A stretch of DNA of 64,000 bases, taken from assembly GCF_900168325.1 (NCBI RefSeq), contig NZ_FVZE01000001.1:682001-746000 (forward strand). The letters run 5' to 3'. This document shows, piece after piece, positions 1 to 9,032 of the stretch (its first letter is position 1; every line of letters starts with the position of its first letter). Made by a program: the position numbers and the translations under genes. Below the pieces are notes generated by a model. The model was not told the origin of the DNA. It did no database searches and saw only the letters and a program-made list of their open reading frames with translations. Origin of the DNA: Novosphingobium mathurense. Lineage in GTDB: Bacteria; Pseudomonadota; Alphaproteobacteria; Sphingomonadales; Sphingomonadaceae.

Positions 1-134
1 TCGGCGAAAGGGCTGCCTTCCACCGCTCGTCAGGAACCGGCGAAGTGGCCGGTGAGATCGAGCCGGACGGCAAGGCCGCCTGCGAAGTCGACGCCCTGTG
101 GAAATGGGCGTCGGGCCATATCACTCTGAAATGA
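1..134 (+). CDS. C-terminal fragment of an unidentified protein (start outside window)
   Basis: The frame is open from the window edge to the TGA at 132-134 and gives the last 43 residues of a protein ending in KWASGHITLK. I do not recognise the family. The fragment is rich in Gly, Glu and Ala, has one Cys, and shows no membrane segment. It points towards the minus-strand gene at 159-371, so the two converge. It is a real gene only if the frame continues upstream, which cannot be seen here. Confidence 0.45.
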   Translation, partial: GERAAFHRSSGTGEVAGEIEPDGKAACEVDALWKWASGHITLK

Positions 135-158
135 AACGCGGCGCTTCTTGCGCCCCTT

Positions 159-371
159 TCAGGCTGGAGCCTTCTGGAGGTCGGCGGGGTGGCCGGGTTT
201 CGCGCTGCGCGGCTTCATGACCTCGAGCCGGGTGCCGACGTAGGCCACGAAGCGGCCGGTGCGGGAATCGAGAAAGCCGGCCCCGATCTCGCAGGCGAAG
301 CGCTTTGCGGTATCGAGATCGGGGTACCATTTGCCGGTGCGGTGGGGGGTGATGAAACGGTATCGCTGCAT
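159..371 (-). CDS. small hypothetical protein, 70 aa
   Basis: This 70-residue basic protein begins MQRYRFITPHRTGKWYPDL. I chose the ATG at 369-371 because residues added by the longer frame look like random translation. The pattern of aromatic and basic residues, followed by a stretch beginning FVAYVGTRLEVMK, looks like a compact folded domain, but I cannot name a family. There are no cysteines beyond one and no signal peptide or membrane segment. It lies downstream of rpsD behind that gene's terminator, so it probably has its own weak promoter. Function unknown. Confidence 0.5.
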   Translation of the reverse strand: MQRYRFITPHRTGKWYPDLDTAKRFACEIGAGFLDSRTGRFVAYVGTRLEVMKPRSAKPGHPADLQKAPA

Positions 372-453
372 GACGATGGTCAAATGCGCGAAGTCTGCTT
401 CAGTTTCCTGACAAGGGCTTCGAATCGTGTATTTTTGAGGGTGTTTGCCCATG

Positions 454-482
454 CGAAAAGGGCGGCCCCGGAAGGACCGCCC
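454..482 (-). terminator. intrinsic terminator of rpsD
   Basis: Read on the minus strand, a GC-rich stem (GGGCGG pairing with CCGCCC, about 9 bp including the flanks) is followed by TTTTCG. It lies about 35 bases past the rpsD stop codon. Confidence 0.75.
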
Positions 483-515
483 TCTTGCTGAATTCCGTCT
501 CCGGAAAACCGTGAC

Positions 516-1130
516 TTAGCGCGAGTAGAACTCGACGACCAGGTTCGGTTCCATCTTCACCGGGTAGGGCACTTCGTCGAGCGTCGGGACGCGAACGAAG
601 GTGACCTTGTCGGTGCCGTCGGCAGCGACGTAGTCGGGAACTTCGCGCTCGGGCAGGCTCTGCGCTTCGATGATAAGCGCCATTTCCTTGGCCTTGTTGC
701 CGAGGCTGATGACGTCGCCGACGCGCACGCGACGCGAGGCGATGTTGCACTTCACGCCGTTGACGCGGATGTGGCCGTGCGAAACGATCTGGCGGGCCGC
801 GAAGATCGTCGGCGCGAACTTGGCGCGGTAGACGATCATGTCGAGGCGCTGCTCGAGCAGGCCGATCAGGTTCTGACCGGTGTCGCCCTTCATCTTGGCG
901 GCTTCCTGGTAGGTGCGCTTGAACTGCTTCTCGGTCACGTCGCCGTAGTAGCCCTTGAGCTTCTGCTTGGCGCGCAGCTGGATGCCGTAGTCCGAAAGCT
1001 TGCCCTTGCGGCGCTGGCCGTGCTGGCCCGGGCCGTAGCTGCGGCGGTTAACCGAGCTCTTGGGGCGACCCCAGATGTTCTCGCCCATGCGGCGGTCGAG
1101 TTTGTACTTGGCGCTCTTGCGCTTCGACAT
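516..1130 (-). CDS. rpsD: 30S ribosomal protein S4
   Basis: RpsD is a primary 16S rRNA-binding protein that nucleates small-subunit assembly. The 204-residue length is that of the family. The start [20 protein letters not shown] is typical of alphaproteobacterial S4, and the N-terminal region lacks the zinc cysteines found in some S4 proteins. The S4 RNA-binding fold lies at about residues 94-155 (stretch starting [14 protein letters not shown] and the SHGHIRVNG turn). The start is fixed by the family N-terminus and an upstream GGAG. The gene stands alone, with a promoter at 1298-1325 and a terminator at 454-482. The untranslated leader is about 160 bases. S4 regulates its own synthesis in several bacteria, but nothing here proves that. 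Confidence 0.98.
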   Translation of the reverse strand: MSKRKSAKYKLDRRMGENIWGRPKSSVNRRSYGPGQHGQRRKGKLSDYGIQLRAKQKLKGYYGDVTEKQFKRTYQEAAKMKGDTGQNLIGLLEQRLDMIVYRAKFAPTIFAARQIVSHGHIRVNGVKCNIASRRVRVGDVISLGNKAKEMALIIEAQSLPEREVPDYVAADGTDKVTFVRVPTLDEVPYPVKMEPNLVVEFYSR

Positions 1131-1297
1131 ATGTCGTCTCCGTTCTGCTTGTCGCCAGGCCACCTTGGCCAGCGATCCGTGTTGTCCCGGGGCGCACCAA
1201 CCAGCCGTACTTCGCTGGTTGCGGCCGCCGCTTCACCGGGGTGCGGGGCCGAATGGACGGATCTGCCGAAACAGGCAGGCGCCATGTGAAGGCGTGG

Positions 1298-1325
1298 CCC
1301 TTACGGGGTTGTCAGGGAATGTCAA
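1298..1325 (-). promoter_or_regulatory. probable rpsD promoter
   Basis: On the minus strand a perfect -35 TTGACA (1320-1325) is followed after 16 bases by TAAGGG (1298-1303). A consensus -35 with a weak -10 is common for ribosomal genes in alphaproteobacteria. It lies between the stop of trmJ and the start of rpsD. Confidence 0.5.
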
Positions 1326-1356
1326 GCGCGCTGAGGCATTCGGTCTTGAAACCGGC

Positions 1357-2082
1357 TCAATCGCGCTTGCGCCGTGCGTCCTCCAGCGTGCTGAGAATGC
1401 CGCGCAGGGTGCGCACCTCGAGGTGATTCCAGCCGGGCTTGGTCAGCAGGTTGCGCAAGGTCAGGCGATTGGCCGCCGCGCGCGTCTCGGGCCAGAAGTA
1501 GTTCTTCGTCTCCAGGAACCGCTCGAAATGGCCGATCAGCCCTTCCAGTTCGTCTTGCGGGGCAGGGGGGAGCAGTTCTTCGGCGGTCGGCTGCGCAAGA
1601 TCGGCGCCTTTCGACCATTCGTAGGCGCAAAGGATCACGGCTTGCGCAAGATTGAGCGAGGCGAATTCCGGATTGATCGGCACGGTCAGGATCGCGCGGG
1701 CCAGCGCAACGTCTTCGGTTTCCAGGCCAGAGCGTTCCGGTCCGAAGACATAGGCGGAGCGGCCCGGGGCGGTATGGATTTCGCGCGCGGCCTGTTCGGG
1801 GGTGACCACCGGCTTGGTGACGCCGCGCTTGCGCACCGTCGTGGCATAGACATTGGCGCAGTCGGCGACCGCTTCGGCCAGCGTCTCATAGACCTGCGCG
1901 CCATCGAGCACCTGGTCGGCCCCGGCGGCGGCAGGCCCAGCAGAAGGGTTCGGCCAGCCGTCGCGCGGCGAGACGAGGCGCATTTCGGTAAGTCCGAAGT
2001 TCAGCATGGCCCGTGCAGCCTTGCCGATATTCTCGCCCAGTTGCGGGCGCACGAGCACGATGACGGGCTGGGTGTCAGCCAT
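1357..2082 (-). CDS. trmJ: TrmJ-family tRNA/rRNA 2'-O-methyltransferase
   Basis: This is a SPOUT-class RNA methyltransferase that uses S-adenosylmethionine to methylate a ribose 2'-OH. TrmJ itself modifies position 32 of tRNAs. The three trefoil-knot motifs are visible: [20 protein letters not shown] (residues 11-30), VFGPERSGL (112-120) and the [14 protein letters not shown] region (136-149). The 241 residues fit the family. I start at MADTQPVIV, because upstream residues belong to nrdR in another frame. The start overlaps the last 8 bases of nrdR, so the two are probably translated together. The exact substrate (tRNA Cm32/Um32 or another site) is inferred from similarity only. Confidence 0.9.
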   Translation of the reverse strand: MADTQPVIVLVRPQLGENIGKAARAMLNFGLTEMRLVSPRDGWPNPSAGPAAAGADQVLDGAQVYETLAEAVADCANVYATTVRKRGVTKPVVTPEQAAREIHTAPGRSAYVFGPERSGLETEDVALARAILTVPINPEFASLNLAQAVILCAYEWSKGADLAQPTAEELLPPAPQDELEGLIGHFERFLETKNYFWPETRAAANRLTLRNLLTKPGWNHLEVRTLRGILSTLEDARRKRD

Positions 2083-2572
2083 TGGTGGAAGTTCCTTCAT
2101 CATCGGCAACATCGCGCACGGTTCCGGCGAACTCCTCGAAGTCCCTGGCCTCGTTGAAGGCACGATAGACCGAGGCGAAGCGGATGTAGGCAACCGAGTC
2201 GAGCTGGCGCAGTCCGTCCATCACCATTTCGCCGATTTCGCGGGAGGCCACTTCCGCCTCGCCCGCGGTTTCGATCTGGCGTTGGACGCCGGAAACGAGC
2301 TGGTCGATCTTCTCGCGGTCGATGCCGCGCTTGCGGCAGGCCAGCGTGACCGACTGCTCGATCTTCGAGCGGTCGAAAGGTTCGCGCCGGGGCTCCTCGT
2401 TATCGCCGCCGGTCTTGACCACGGTGATCTCGCGAAGCTGGACGCGTTCGAACGTCGTGAAGCGCGCGCCGCAGCTCGAGCACTGGCGGCGACGGCGGAT
2501 CGCGGTGTTGTCCTCGGTCGGGCGGCTGTCCTTGACCTGGGAATCGTCGTGGGCGCAGAACGGACAGCGCAT
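2075..2572 (-). CDS. nrdR: transcriptional repressor NrdR
   Basis: NrdR represses ribonucleotide reductase genes and senses ATP/dATP. At the N-terminus Cys3, Cys6, Cys31 and Cys34 form the zinc ribbon, with the basic run RRRRQ just before the second pair. An ATP-cone domain follows (about residues 49-139), including the [10 protein letters not shown] segment. The length of 165 is a little over the usual 150-160 because of an acidic tail ([12 protein letters not shown]). It sits directly upstream of trmJ, overlapping it by 8 bases, and downstream of a small membrane-protein gene. NrdR boxes would be expected at nrd genes elsewhere; none is seen in this window. Confidence 0.96.
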   Translation of the reverse strand: MRCPFCAHDDSQVKDSRPTEDNTAIRRRRQCSSCGARFTTFERVQLREITVVKTGGDNEEPRREPFDRSKIEQSVTLACRKRGIDREKIDQLVSGVQRQIETAGEAEVASREIGEMVMDGLRQLDSVAYIRFASVYRAFNEARDFEEFAGTVRDVADDEGTSTNG

Positions 2573-2605
2573 TTACGAGGGGGCTTTCCTTGGGAAAAGG
2601 CGCGT

Positions 2606-2833
2606 TCAGTCGGGGCGAACGCGCTTGTAGAACTTGTATCCGGCGCCTGCGGCAAGGCCGAGGCCGATCGATACGAAAGGCAGCATCGCACCTGCAACCG
2701 CACCCATCGCCCCCCAGACAAGTACCGGCTTGGTCGAAGGATGGCCAAGGCCATCCTGGAGCATTCCGGCAAGCTCATGGCGCGCATCGCTGACGAAGCT
2801 GCCATTGTCCTGGGGGCGACGGGGGTCGGTCAT
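2606..2833 (-). CDS. small membrane protein, 75 aa
   Basis: The protein starts MTDPRRPQDNGSFVSDARHE and carries one hydrophobic stretch of about 25 residues (from VLVWGAMGAVAGAM through AAGAGYKF), followed by a basic tail KRVRPD. That suggests a single-pass inner-membrane protein or a hairpin. I set the start at 2833 because the ATG follows the glyA stop codon (2838) by four bases, typical of an operon. It therefore lies between glyA and nrdR on the same strand. No family is recognised and the function is unknown. Confidence 0.65.
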   Translation of the reverse strand: MTDPRRPQDNGSFVSDARHELAGMLQDGLGHPSTKPVLVWGAMGAVAGAMLPFVSIGLGLAAGAGYKFYKRVRPD

Positions 2834-2837
2834 CGTA

Positions 2838-4136
2838 TCAGTCCTCGTAGATCGGGAAGCGGTCACACAAGGCTTCTACGCGCGCGCGGACATTCTGTTC
2901 CACTTGCGCGTCACCTTCCTCGCCGCATTTGGCCAGACCGTCGAGTACGTCGGCGACCATGTTGCCGATCTCGCGGAATTCCTCGACCCCGAAGCCGCGG
3001 GTGGTGCCGGCAGGCGAACCGACGCGGATGCCGCTGGTCTTCATCGGCGGCAGCGGGTCGAACGGAATGCCGTTCTTGTTGCAGGTGATGCCGGCGCGTT
3101 CGAGCGCTTCGTCGGCGTCCTTGCCGGTCACGCCGAGCGGCGAGAGGTCGATCAGGGCGAGGTGTGTGTCGGTGCCGCCCGAGACGATCTCGGCGCCGCG
3201 CGCCTTGAGCGTTTCGGCAAGGGCCTTGGCGTTCTCGACCACCTTCTTGCTGTAGTCCTTGAATTCGGGACGCAGGGCTTCACCGAAGGCAACGGCCTTG
3301 GCGGCGATGACATGCATCAGCGGACCGCCCTGCAGGCCGGGGAACACGGCCGAGTTGATCTTCTTGGCCAGCGCCTCGTCATTGGTGAGGATCATGCCGC
3401 CGCGCGGACCGCGCAGGGTCTTGTGCGTGGTGGTGGTGGCAATGTGCGCGTAGGGGAACGGCGAGGGGTGCACGCCAGCAGCCACGAGGCCGGCGAAGTG
3501 CGCCATGTCGACCTGGAACAGCGCGCCCACGCTGTCGGCGATCTCGCGCATGCGCTTGAAGTCGATCACGCGCGGATAGGCCGAGCCGCCTGCGATGATC
3601 AGCTTGGGCTGGTGCTCCTTGGCAAGGGCTTCGACCTGGTCGTAGTCGATCAGGTGGGTGTCCTTGGTCACGCCATACTGGACCGCGTTGAACCACTTGC
3701 CCGAAAGCGCGGCGCGCGCGCCGTGGGTGAGGTGGCCGCCGGCATCGAGGCTCATGCCCATTACCGTGTCGCCCGGCTTGACCGTCGCGAGCAGGACTGC
3801 ACCGTTGGCCTGTGCGCCCGAGTGAGGCTGGACGTTGGCGAAACCGCAGTCGAACAGCTGCTTGGCGCGTTCGATGGCCAGCGTTTCGACTTCGTCCGAA
3901 GGCTCACAGCCCTGGTAGTAGCGCTTGCCCGGATAGCCTTCGGCGTACTTGTTCGTCAGCACCGAACCCTGCGCTTCGAGCACGGCCTTGGAGACGATGT
4001 TCTCCGAGGCGATCAGCTCGATCTGCTTGCGCTCGCGCTTGAGTTCCTTGCCGATGGCCTTGGCGACGGCAGGATCGCTCTGGGCGATCGTGTCGGTGAA
4101 GAAGCCGGGGGAACGGATGGCAGTTTCGACGGTCAT
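2838..4136 (-). CDS. glyA: serine hydroxymethyltransferase
   Basis: GlyA interconverts serine and glycine with transfer of a one-carbon unit to tetrahydrofolate, using pyridoxal phosphate. All family landmarks are present in 432 residues: LIASENIVS (41-49), [11 protein letters not shown] (64-74), the DMAHFAGL segment (210-217) and the PLP-binding lysine Lys239 in [14 protein letters not shown]. It follows rpiB on the same strand with a 20-base gap, and the small membrane-protein gene starts four bases after it. In many alphaproteobacteria glyA, rpiB and nrdR are neighbours, so this order is conserved. Confidence 0.98.
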   Translation of the reverse strand: MTVETAIRSPGFFTDTIAQSDPAVAKAIGKELKRERKQIELIASENIVSKAVLEAQGSVLTNKYAEGYPGKRYYQGCEPSDEVETLAIERAKQLFDCGFANVQPHSGAQANGAVLLATVKPGDTVMGMSLDAGGHLTHGARAALSGKWFNAVQYGVTKDTHLIDYDQVEALAKEHQPKLIIAGGSAYPRVIDFKRMREIADSVGALFQVDMAHFAGLVAAGVHPSPFPYAHIATTTTHKTLRGPRGGMILTNDEALAKKINSAVFPGLQGGPLMHVIAAKAVAFGEALRPEFKDYSKKVVENAKALAETLKARGAEIVSGGTDTHLALIDLSPLGVTGKDADEALERAGITCNKNGIPFDPLPPMKTSGIRVGSPAGTTRGFGVEEFREIGNMVADVLDGLAKCGEEGDAQVEQNVRARVEALCDRFPIYED

Positions 4137-4156
4137 GTTCGTTGGACCTCTTCGGA

Positions 4157-4594
4157 TCAGCTTGTGGGGTTGGAGAGTTTCTCGACGCGCCCGGCGTGGC
4201 GACCACCGCCGAACTCGGTCGAAAGAAATGCATCTAGGCAGGCCTTGGCCATGTCCTCGCCGGTCAGGCGTGCGCCCATGGCGATGACGTTGGCATTGTT
4301 GTGCTCACGCGCGAGGGCGGCCGATAGCGGCTCAGAGACAAGTGCGCAGCGGCACGCGGGGTCGCGGTTGACGGCAATCGAGATGCCGATGCCCGAACCG
4401 CAAAGCGCGACGCCATATTCGGCGGTGCCGTCGGCAACGACCGAGGCAAGCTTGTAGCCGTAGTCGGGATAGTCGACGCGGTCGGCTGTTTCGGGGCCAA
4501 GGTCGGCGACTTCGTGGCCAAGATTGATGAGATACTCGCGCAGCGTCGCCTTGAGGTCGACGGCGGCGTGGTCGGATGCGATAGCGATGCGCAT
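4157..4594 (-). CDS. rpiB: ribose-5-phosphate isomerase B
   Basis: RpiB interconverts ribose-5-phosphate and ribulose-5-phosphate in the pentose phosphate pathway. The 145 residues match the RpiB/LacA/LacB family. Visible motifs are IASDHAA (5-11), the catalytic Cys65 in [13 protein letters not shown], His98 in REHNNANV and the tail [11 protein letters not shown]. The start at 4594 is the family start, and the longer frame adds only junk. It leads the rpiB-glyA run and is divergent from the catalase gene across a 221-base region. Confidence 0.96.
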   Translation of the reverse strand: MRIAIASDHAAVDLKATLREYLINLGHEVADLGPETADRVDYPDYGYKLASVVADGTAEYGVALCGSGIGISIAVNRDPACRCALVSEPLSAALAREHNNANVIAMGARLTGEDMAKACLDAFLSTEFGGGRHAGRVEKLSNPTS

Positions 4595-4750
4595 GTTCGT
4601 TCCGTGGCAGTTCCGGGAATCGGGTTCGCAACGCGCCTTAGTGCGATACGCCTCGGAAGGCCACCGCAATAAGACCTCGCCGGTGACATGGTGCGTGCGT
4701 CAGCAATTGGCAAGAACGGGGCGGGATGAGTACTCCTGCGGATCGGCTCC

Positions 4751-4776
4751 GGAACTGACGGCAGGTTCGGCGTGTT
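4751..4776 (+). promoter_or_regulatory. candidate EcfG-type stress promoter of the catalase
   Basis: GGAAC (4751-4755) and TGTT (4773-4776) are separated by 17 bases. The known EcfG consensus in alphaproteobacteria is GGAAC, 16-17 bases, then CGTT or a close relative, so this matches all but one base. The predicted start of transcription lies about 30 bases before the catalase start codon. Monofunctional catalases are common members of this regulon. Confidence 0.45.
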
Positions 4777-4815
4777 GGGTATGGGTACTGCAAACCCAGT
4801 CCGGAGGATACGACC

Positions 4816-6345
4816 TTGGCCGACGAAACAATCCCCCCCACGACGACCGATGCCGGCATCCGCGTCCAGAGTGACGAGCATTCCCTGACCGTGGGCCGCG
4901 ACGGGCCTATCGTTCTCAACGATCATTATCTTCTTGAGCAGATGGCGAATTTCAATCGGGAGCGCATTCCCGAGCGCCAGCCCCATGCCAAGGGCAGCGG
5001 TGCCTTCGGGCATTTCGAGGTCACCAACGACGTCTCGCGCTATACCAAGGCGAAAGTCTTCCAGCCCGGCGCGAAGGTGGGGGCCCTGGCCCGTTTTTCG
5101 ACCGTGGCAGGCGAGCGTGGCAGCCCCGATACCTGGCGCGATCCGCGCGGCTTTGCCGTGAAGTTCTACACCGAGGACGGCAATTTCGACATGGTCGGCA
5201 ACAACACGCCGATTTTCTTCATTCGCGATCCGATGAAGTTCCAGCACTTCATCCGCAGCCAGAAGCGCCGCGCCGACAATGGCCTTCGCGATCACGACAT
5301 GCAGTGGGATTTCTGGACCCTGTCGCCGGAGAGCGCCCATCAGGTGACCTACCTGATGGGCGACCGCGGTGTGCCGAAGACGTGGCGGGAGATGAACGGC
5401 TATTCCAGCCACACTTACTCCCTGATCAATGCCTCGGGCGAGAAGTTCTGGGTGAAGTTTCACTTCAAGACCGATCTTGGCGACGGCAATGCCTACCTTT
5501 CGCAGGCCGAGGCCGACGAGATGGCTGGCAAGGACGGCGACTTCCACCGGCGCGACCTGTTCGATGCGATTGCGCGCGGCGACCATCCGAGCTGGACGCT
5601 CTACTGGCAGGTCATGCCGTTCGAGGATGCCAAGACCTATCGTATCAACCCCTTCGATCTCACCAAGGTCTGGCCGCACTCGGACTATCCGCTGATCGAG
5701 GTTGGCAAGCTCACGCTCGACCGCAATCCGACCGATTTCCATACCGAGATCGAACAGGCTGCTTTCGAGCCCAGCAACATGGTGCCCGGCATCGGCCTGT
5801 CGCCCGACAAGATGCTGCTCGCACGCGGCTTTGCCTATGCCGATGCCCATCGCGCGCGTCTTGGCGTGAACTACAGGCAGATCCCGGTGAACAAGCCGCA
5901 ATGCCCGGTCTTCAGTTATTCGAAGGACGGTGCCGGACGGACCGAAAACGTGTCCGACCCGGTCTATGCGCCCAACAGCTACGGCGGGCCGGCGGCGCAG
6001 CCCGACCTCTCGGGAGAAGCGGGCCTGTGGTACGCCGACGGGGAGATGGTGCGCTCCGCCTATACCCCTCGCGAGGATGACGATGACGTCAGCCAGCCGC
6101 GCGCGCTCATCCGAGACGTGATGGACGATGCCGCGCGCGAGAGGCTCGTGACGAACATCGTCGGCCACCTTTGCGATGGCGTATCGGAGAAAATCCTCCG
6201 GCGTGCGTTCGATTATTGGAAGGCGATCGACGCGGATACCGGCGAAAGGGTCGAAAAGGGCGTGCGCGCGAAGCTGGGCGGCAAGTCCGAGGCGCCGGGA
6301 ATGGCTTCGGCCGAAGCGATCGCAGAGCAAGAGCCCGCCGAATAG
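4816..6345 (+). CDS. monofunctional haem catalase
   Basis: It converts hydrogen peroxide to water and oxygen. At 509 residues it is a small-subunit (clade 3) catalase. Seen are the distal histidine His57 in [12 protein letters not shown], the active-site signature around [12 protein letters not shown] with the distal Asn130 in [10 protein letters not shown], and the haem-ligand tyrosine Tyr341 in [14 protein letters not shown]. That last motif is usually RLFSYxDTxRxRLG, so the proximal side is slightly divergent. Translation starts at TTG, supported by GGAGG (4803-4807) eight bases before it; no ATG fits. It stands alone with a candidate stress promoter at 4751-4776 and a strong terminator at 6374-6399. 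Confidence 0.95.
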   Translation: MADETIPPTTTDAGIRVQSDEHSLTVGRDGPIVLNDHYLLEQMANFNRERIPERQPHAKGSGAFGHFEVTNDVSRYTKAKVFQPGAKVGALARFSTVAGERGSPDTWRDPRGFAVKFYTEDGNFDMVGNNTPIFFIRDPMKFQHFIRSQKRRADNGLRDHDMQWDFWTLSPESAHQVTYLMGDRGVPKTWREMNGYSSHTYSLINASGEKFWVKFHFKTDLGDGNAYLSQAEADEMAGKDGDFHRRDLFDAIARGDHPSWTLYWQVMPFEDAKTYRINPFDLTKVWPHSDYPLIEVGKLTLDRNPTDFHTEIEQAAFEPSNMVPGIGLSPDKMLLARGFAYADAHRARLGVNYRQIPVNKPQCPVFSYSKDGAGRTENVSDPVYAPNSYGGPAAQPDLSGEAGLWYADGEMVRSAYTPREDDDDVSQPRALIRDVMDDAARERLVTNIVGHLCDGVSEKILRRAFDYWKAIDADTGERVEKGVRAKLGGKSEAPGMASAEAIAEQEPAE

Positions 6346-6373
6346 TCGGCACCCACATCGTCCGGAACAAGGG

Positions 6374-6399
6374 AAGGCCCCGCTTCGGCGGGGCTTTTT
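6374..6399 (+). terminator. intrinsic terminator of the catalase gene
   Basis: A perfect 7-bp stem GCCCCGC-TTCG-GCGGGGC is followed by five T residues. The convergent thioesterase gene ends three bases further on, so the hairpin probably separates both genes. Confidence 0.9.
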
Positions 6400-6402
6400 C
6401 AT

Positions 6403-6846
6403 TCAGGGCAGCGCATACCCGACAGTCGACTGGGCGACCAGCCGATCCTCGCTGCGCTGCCAGATCCGCACGTCGACGCTGGCCAGGCGCCTGCCCAGCT
6501 TGAGGATGCGCGCATCGGCGTAGATTGGTTCGAACTGGCAGGCGCGCAGGAACGAGATCGACAGGGCGTTGGTGACGGCCATCGCCTCGGGCCCGTTGTG
6601 CGCGGCGATCACCGCGTAGGCGGCCACGTCGACCAGCGCCATGAGCGAAGGTCCCGAAACGATGTTTCCCGGTCGCCGCATGGACGGATCGGGATCGAGC
6701 CGCATGCGCAAGTGGTTGAGCGCGAGGCTTTCGACTTGGCCGAGAAGCGGTCGGGAGCTTTCCGGAAAGGTATCGTCAAGGAACGCTGCAACCTGTGCCT
6801 TTGTCAGACGCAGTGTCAGGGCGGATGGGCTGGCAGAGACGGTCAT
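6403..6846 (-). CDS. PaaI-family thioesterase (hotdog fold)
   Basis: The 147-residue protein reads as a single hotdog domain of the PaaI/YbgC type, which hydrolyses acyl-CoA or related thioesters. Supporting segments are RRPGNIVSGPSLMALVDVAAYAVI (an HGG-like turn replaced by SGP, followed by the long helix), TNALSISFLRA and the strand VDVRIWQ. I start at the ATG at 6844-6846; a TTG two codons upstream (6850-6852) is an alternative. It is alone on the minus strand between the catalase terminator and the rpoD terminator. The substrate cannot be told from the sequence. Confidence 0.8.
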   Translation of the reverse strand: MTVSASPSALTLRLTKAQVAAFLDDTFPESSRPLLGQVESLALNHLRMRLDPDPSMRRPGNIVSGPSLMALVDVAAYAVIAAHNGPEAMAVTNALSISFLRACQFEPIYADARILKLGRRLASVDVRIWQRSEDRLVAQSTVGYALP

Positions 6847-6925
6847 CGGCAAGGGTTAGCGCCAAGCTTGCGCTTCGGCCATATCGCGTCGCACCGCTGC
6901 TGCCGGTCTGTCTTGGATGCCGGAC

Positions 6926-6950
6926 AAAGAAAACCCCGCCGAAGCGGGGC
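6926..6950 (-). terminator. intrinsic terminator of rpoD
   Basis: Read on the minus strand, GCCCCGC-TTCG-GCGGGG is followed by TTTTCTTT, ten bases after the rpoD stop codon. The stem is nearly the same as that of the catalase terminator. Confidence 0.9.
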
Positions 6951-6959
6951 TTTCCGTCA

Positions 6960-8990
6960 TTACTGGTCGAGGAACGAGCGCATCTTGCGGCTGCGGCTCG
7001 GGTGCTTGAGTTTCCTCAGCGCCTTCGCCTCGATCTGGCGGATGCGTTCGCGGGTAACCGAGAACTGCTGGCCGACTTCTTCCAGCGTGTGATCGGTGTT
7101 CATGCCGATGCCGAAGCGCATGCGCAGCACGCGTTCCTCGCGCGGGGTGAGCGAGGCAAGAACACGGGTGACCGTTTCCTTGAGGTTCGCCTGGATCGCA
7201 GCGTCGACCGGGATGATCGCGTTCTTGTCCTCGATGAAATCGCCCAGGTGCGAATCTTCCTCGTCGCCGATCGGCGTTTCGAGAGAGATCGGTTCCTTGG
7301 CGATCTTCATCACCTTGCGGACCTTCTCGAGCGGCATCGAGAGACGCTCGGCCATTTCTTCCGGCGTCGGCTCGCGGCCCTGCTCGTGGAGGAACTGGCG
7401 CGAGGTGCGGACCAGCTTGTTGATCGTTTCGATCATGTGGACCGGGATACGGATCGTGCGGGCCTGGTCGGCGATCGAGCGCGTGATCGCCTGGCGGATC
7501 CACCACGTGGCGTAAGTCGAGAACTTGTAGCCGCGGCGGTACTCGAACTTGTCGACCGCCTTCATCAGGCCGATGTTGCCTTCCTGGATGAGGTCGAGGA
7601 ACTGCAGGCCGCGGTTCGTGTACTTCTTGGCGATGGAAATCACGAGGCGCAGGTTCGCCTCGACCATTTCCTTCTTGGCGATACGCGCCTCGCGCTCACC
7701 CTTCTGGACCATGTTGACGATGCGGCGGAATTCGGGGAGCGCCATGCCGGTGGCAGCGGCGATGTCCGAAACTTCCGAACGGATGCGCTCGACCGAATCG
7801 GCCTCGTTCTCGGCGAAGGCGGCCCACTTCTTGTCCTTCTTGGACATTTCCGGAAGCCAGGTGTCGTCCAGTTCGCGGCCGACGTAGGTGTTCAGGAAGT
7901 CGGCACGCTTGACCTTGTGACGCTCCGCAAGGCGCAGCATCTGGCCGCCCAGCGTCGTCAGGCGACGATTGAAGGCGTAAAGGTTGTCGACCAGGTATTC
8001 GATCTTGGTCGCGTGGAACTGTACCGATTCCACTTGCGCGGTCAGCTCCTCGCGCAACTGCTGGTAGTGGTCTTCCTTGGCGGTTGGGAAGTCGATGCCA
8101 AGCGCCAGGGCGTCGAGACGCTCCGACTGCAGCTTCTCGAAAGCCTGGAACAGTTCGGTGATTCGCGCGAACTTCTCAAGCGCTTCGGGCTTGAGGGCAG
8201 CTTCCATCTGCGCAAGGCTGAGGGTGTTGTCTTCTTCGTCGTCGTCCCGCTGGCGCTCGCTGCGGCCTTCGCCGTCCTCGCCTTCCTCGCCTTCGGCCGA
8301 CTCTTCTTCCTCGTCGTCGTCTTCCTTGTACGAGGGGCCTGCGGTGGCTTCGCTGATTTCGCCGTCGTCGTCGCTCTCGCCGTCCTCGTTGAGGCTTTCG
8401 GGCGCGGGCTCCTTCGAGAGCATGGCGTCGAGATCGAGGATCTCGCGCAGCTGCATTTCACCGTTGTTGAGCGCTTCGGACCACTGGATGATCGCGTGGA
8501 AGGTGATCGGGCTTTCGCACAGGCCCAGGATCATCATGTCGCGCCCGGCTTCGATGCGCTTGGCGATCGCGATTTCGCCTTCGCGGCTGAGCAGTTCGAC
8601 CGCGCCCATCTCGCGCAGGTACATGCGCACCGGGTCGTCGGTGCGCTCGATCGTTTCCTTTTTCTTCGTCTCGGCGACCATCTTGGGTGCCGAATCGTCC
8701 GAATCGACTTCGTCGACATCGTTGTCGTTATCGTTGTCGTCGTCGCTCTGGGCGTCTTCGTCGCTCTCGACGATGTTGACGCCCATCTCGGAGATGGCGG
8801 CCATGATGTCCTCGATCTGTTCGGAAGACATCTGGTCCTGGGGCAGGGCCTCGTTCAATTCGTCATAGGTGATGACGCCGCGGCGCTTAGCACGCGCGAT
8901 CAGCTTCTTGATCGAAGCCTCGTTGAGATCGATCAGCGGGGCGTCCGTGCCGTCGTTCTTGTCGCCGCTGTTGTCGTCGTTTCTGCTCAT
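6960..8990 (-). CDS. rpoD: primary sigma factor RpoD (sigma-70)
   Basis: This is the housekeeping sigma factor of RNA polymerase. In its 676 residues one sees region 1.1, an acidic Asp-rich linker (about 75-100), region 1.2 ([12 protein letters not shown]), a long acidic non-conserved region, then region 2 (the segment ending [22 protein letters not shown]), region 3 and region 4 ([27 protein letters not shown]). The start [11 protein letters not shown] at 8990 has a GGTGG upstream; the longer frame reaches into dnaG. It follows dnaG by 42 bases, forming the classic macromolecular synthesis operon, and is closed by a strong terminator. Confidence 0.98.
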   Translation of the reverse strand: MSRNDDNSGDKNDGTDAPLIDLNEASIKKLIARAKRRGVITYDELNEALPQDQMSSEQIEDIMAAISEMGVNIVESDEDAQSDDDNDNDNDVDEVDSDDSAPKMVAETKKKETIERTDDPVRMYLREMGAVELLSREGEIAIAKRIEAGRDMMILGLCESPITFHAIIQWSEALNNGEMQLREILDLDAMLSKEPAPESLNEDGESDDDGEISEATAGPSYKEDDDEEEESAEGEEGEDGEGRSERQRDDDEEDNTLSLAQMEAALKPEALEKFARITELFQAFEKLQSERLDALALGIDFPTAKEDHYQQLREELTAQVESVQFHATKIEYLVDNLYAFNRRLTTLGGQMLRLAERHKVKRADFLNTYVGRELDDTWLPEMSKKDKKWAAFAENEADSVERIRSEVSDIAAATGMALPEFRRIVNMVQKGEREARIAKKEMVEANLRLVISIAKKYTNRGLQFLDLIQEGNIGLMKAVDKFEYRRGYKFSTYATWWIRQAITRSIADQARTIRIPVHMIETINKLVRTSRQFLHEQGREPTPEEMAERLSMPLEKVRKVMKIAKEPISLETPIGDEEDSHLGDFIEDKNAIIPVDAAIQANLKETVTRVLASLTPREERVLRMRFGIGMNTDHTLEEVGQQFSVTRERIRQIEAKALRKLKHPSRSRKMRSFLDQ

Positions 8991-9032
8991 TCCACCGCCG
9001 TTAATTCGTGCCGAACACCTACGATTATACAA

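Noticed and set aside
2634..4457. Plus-strand frame of about 600 codons opposite glyA
   Set aside because: Shadow of glyA and part of rpiB.
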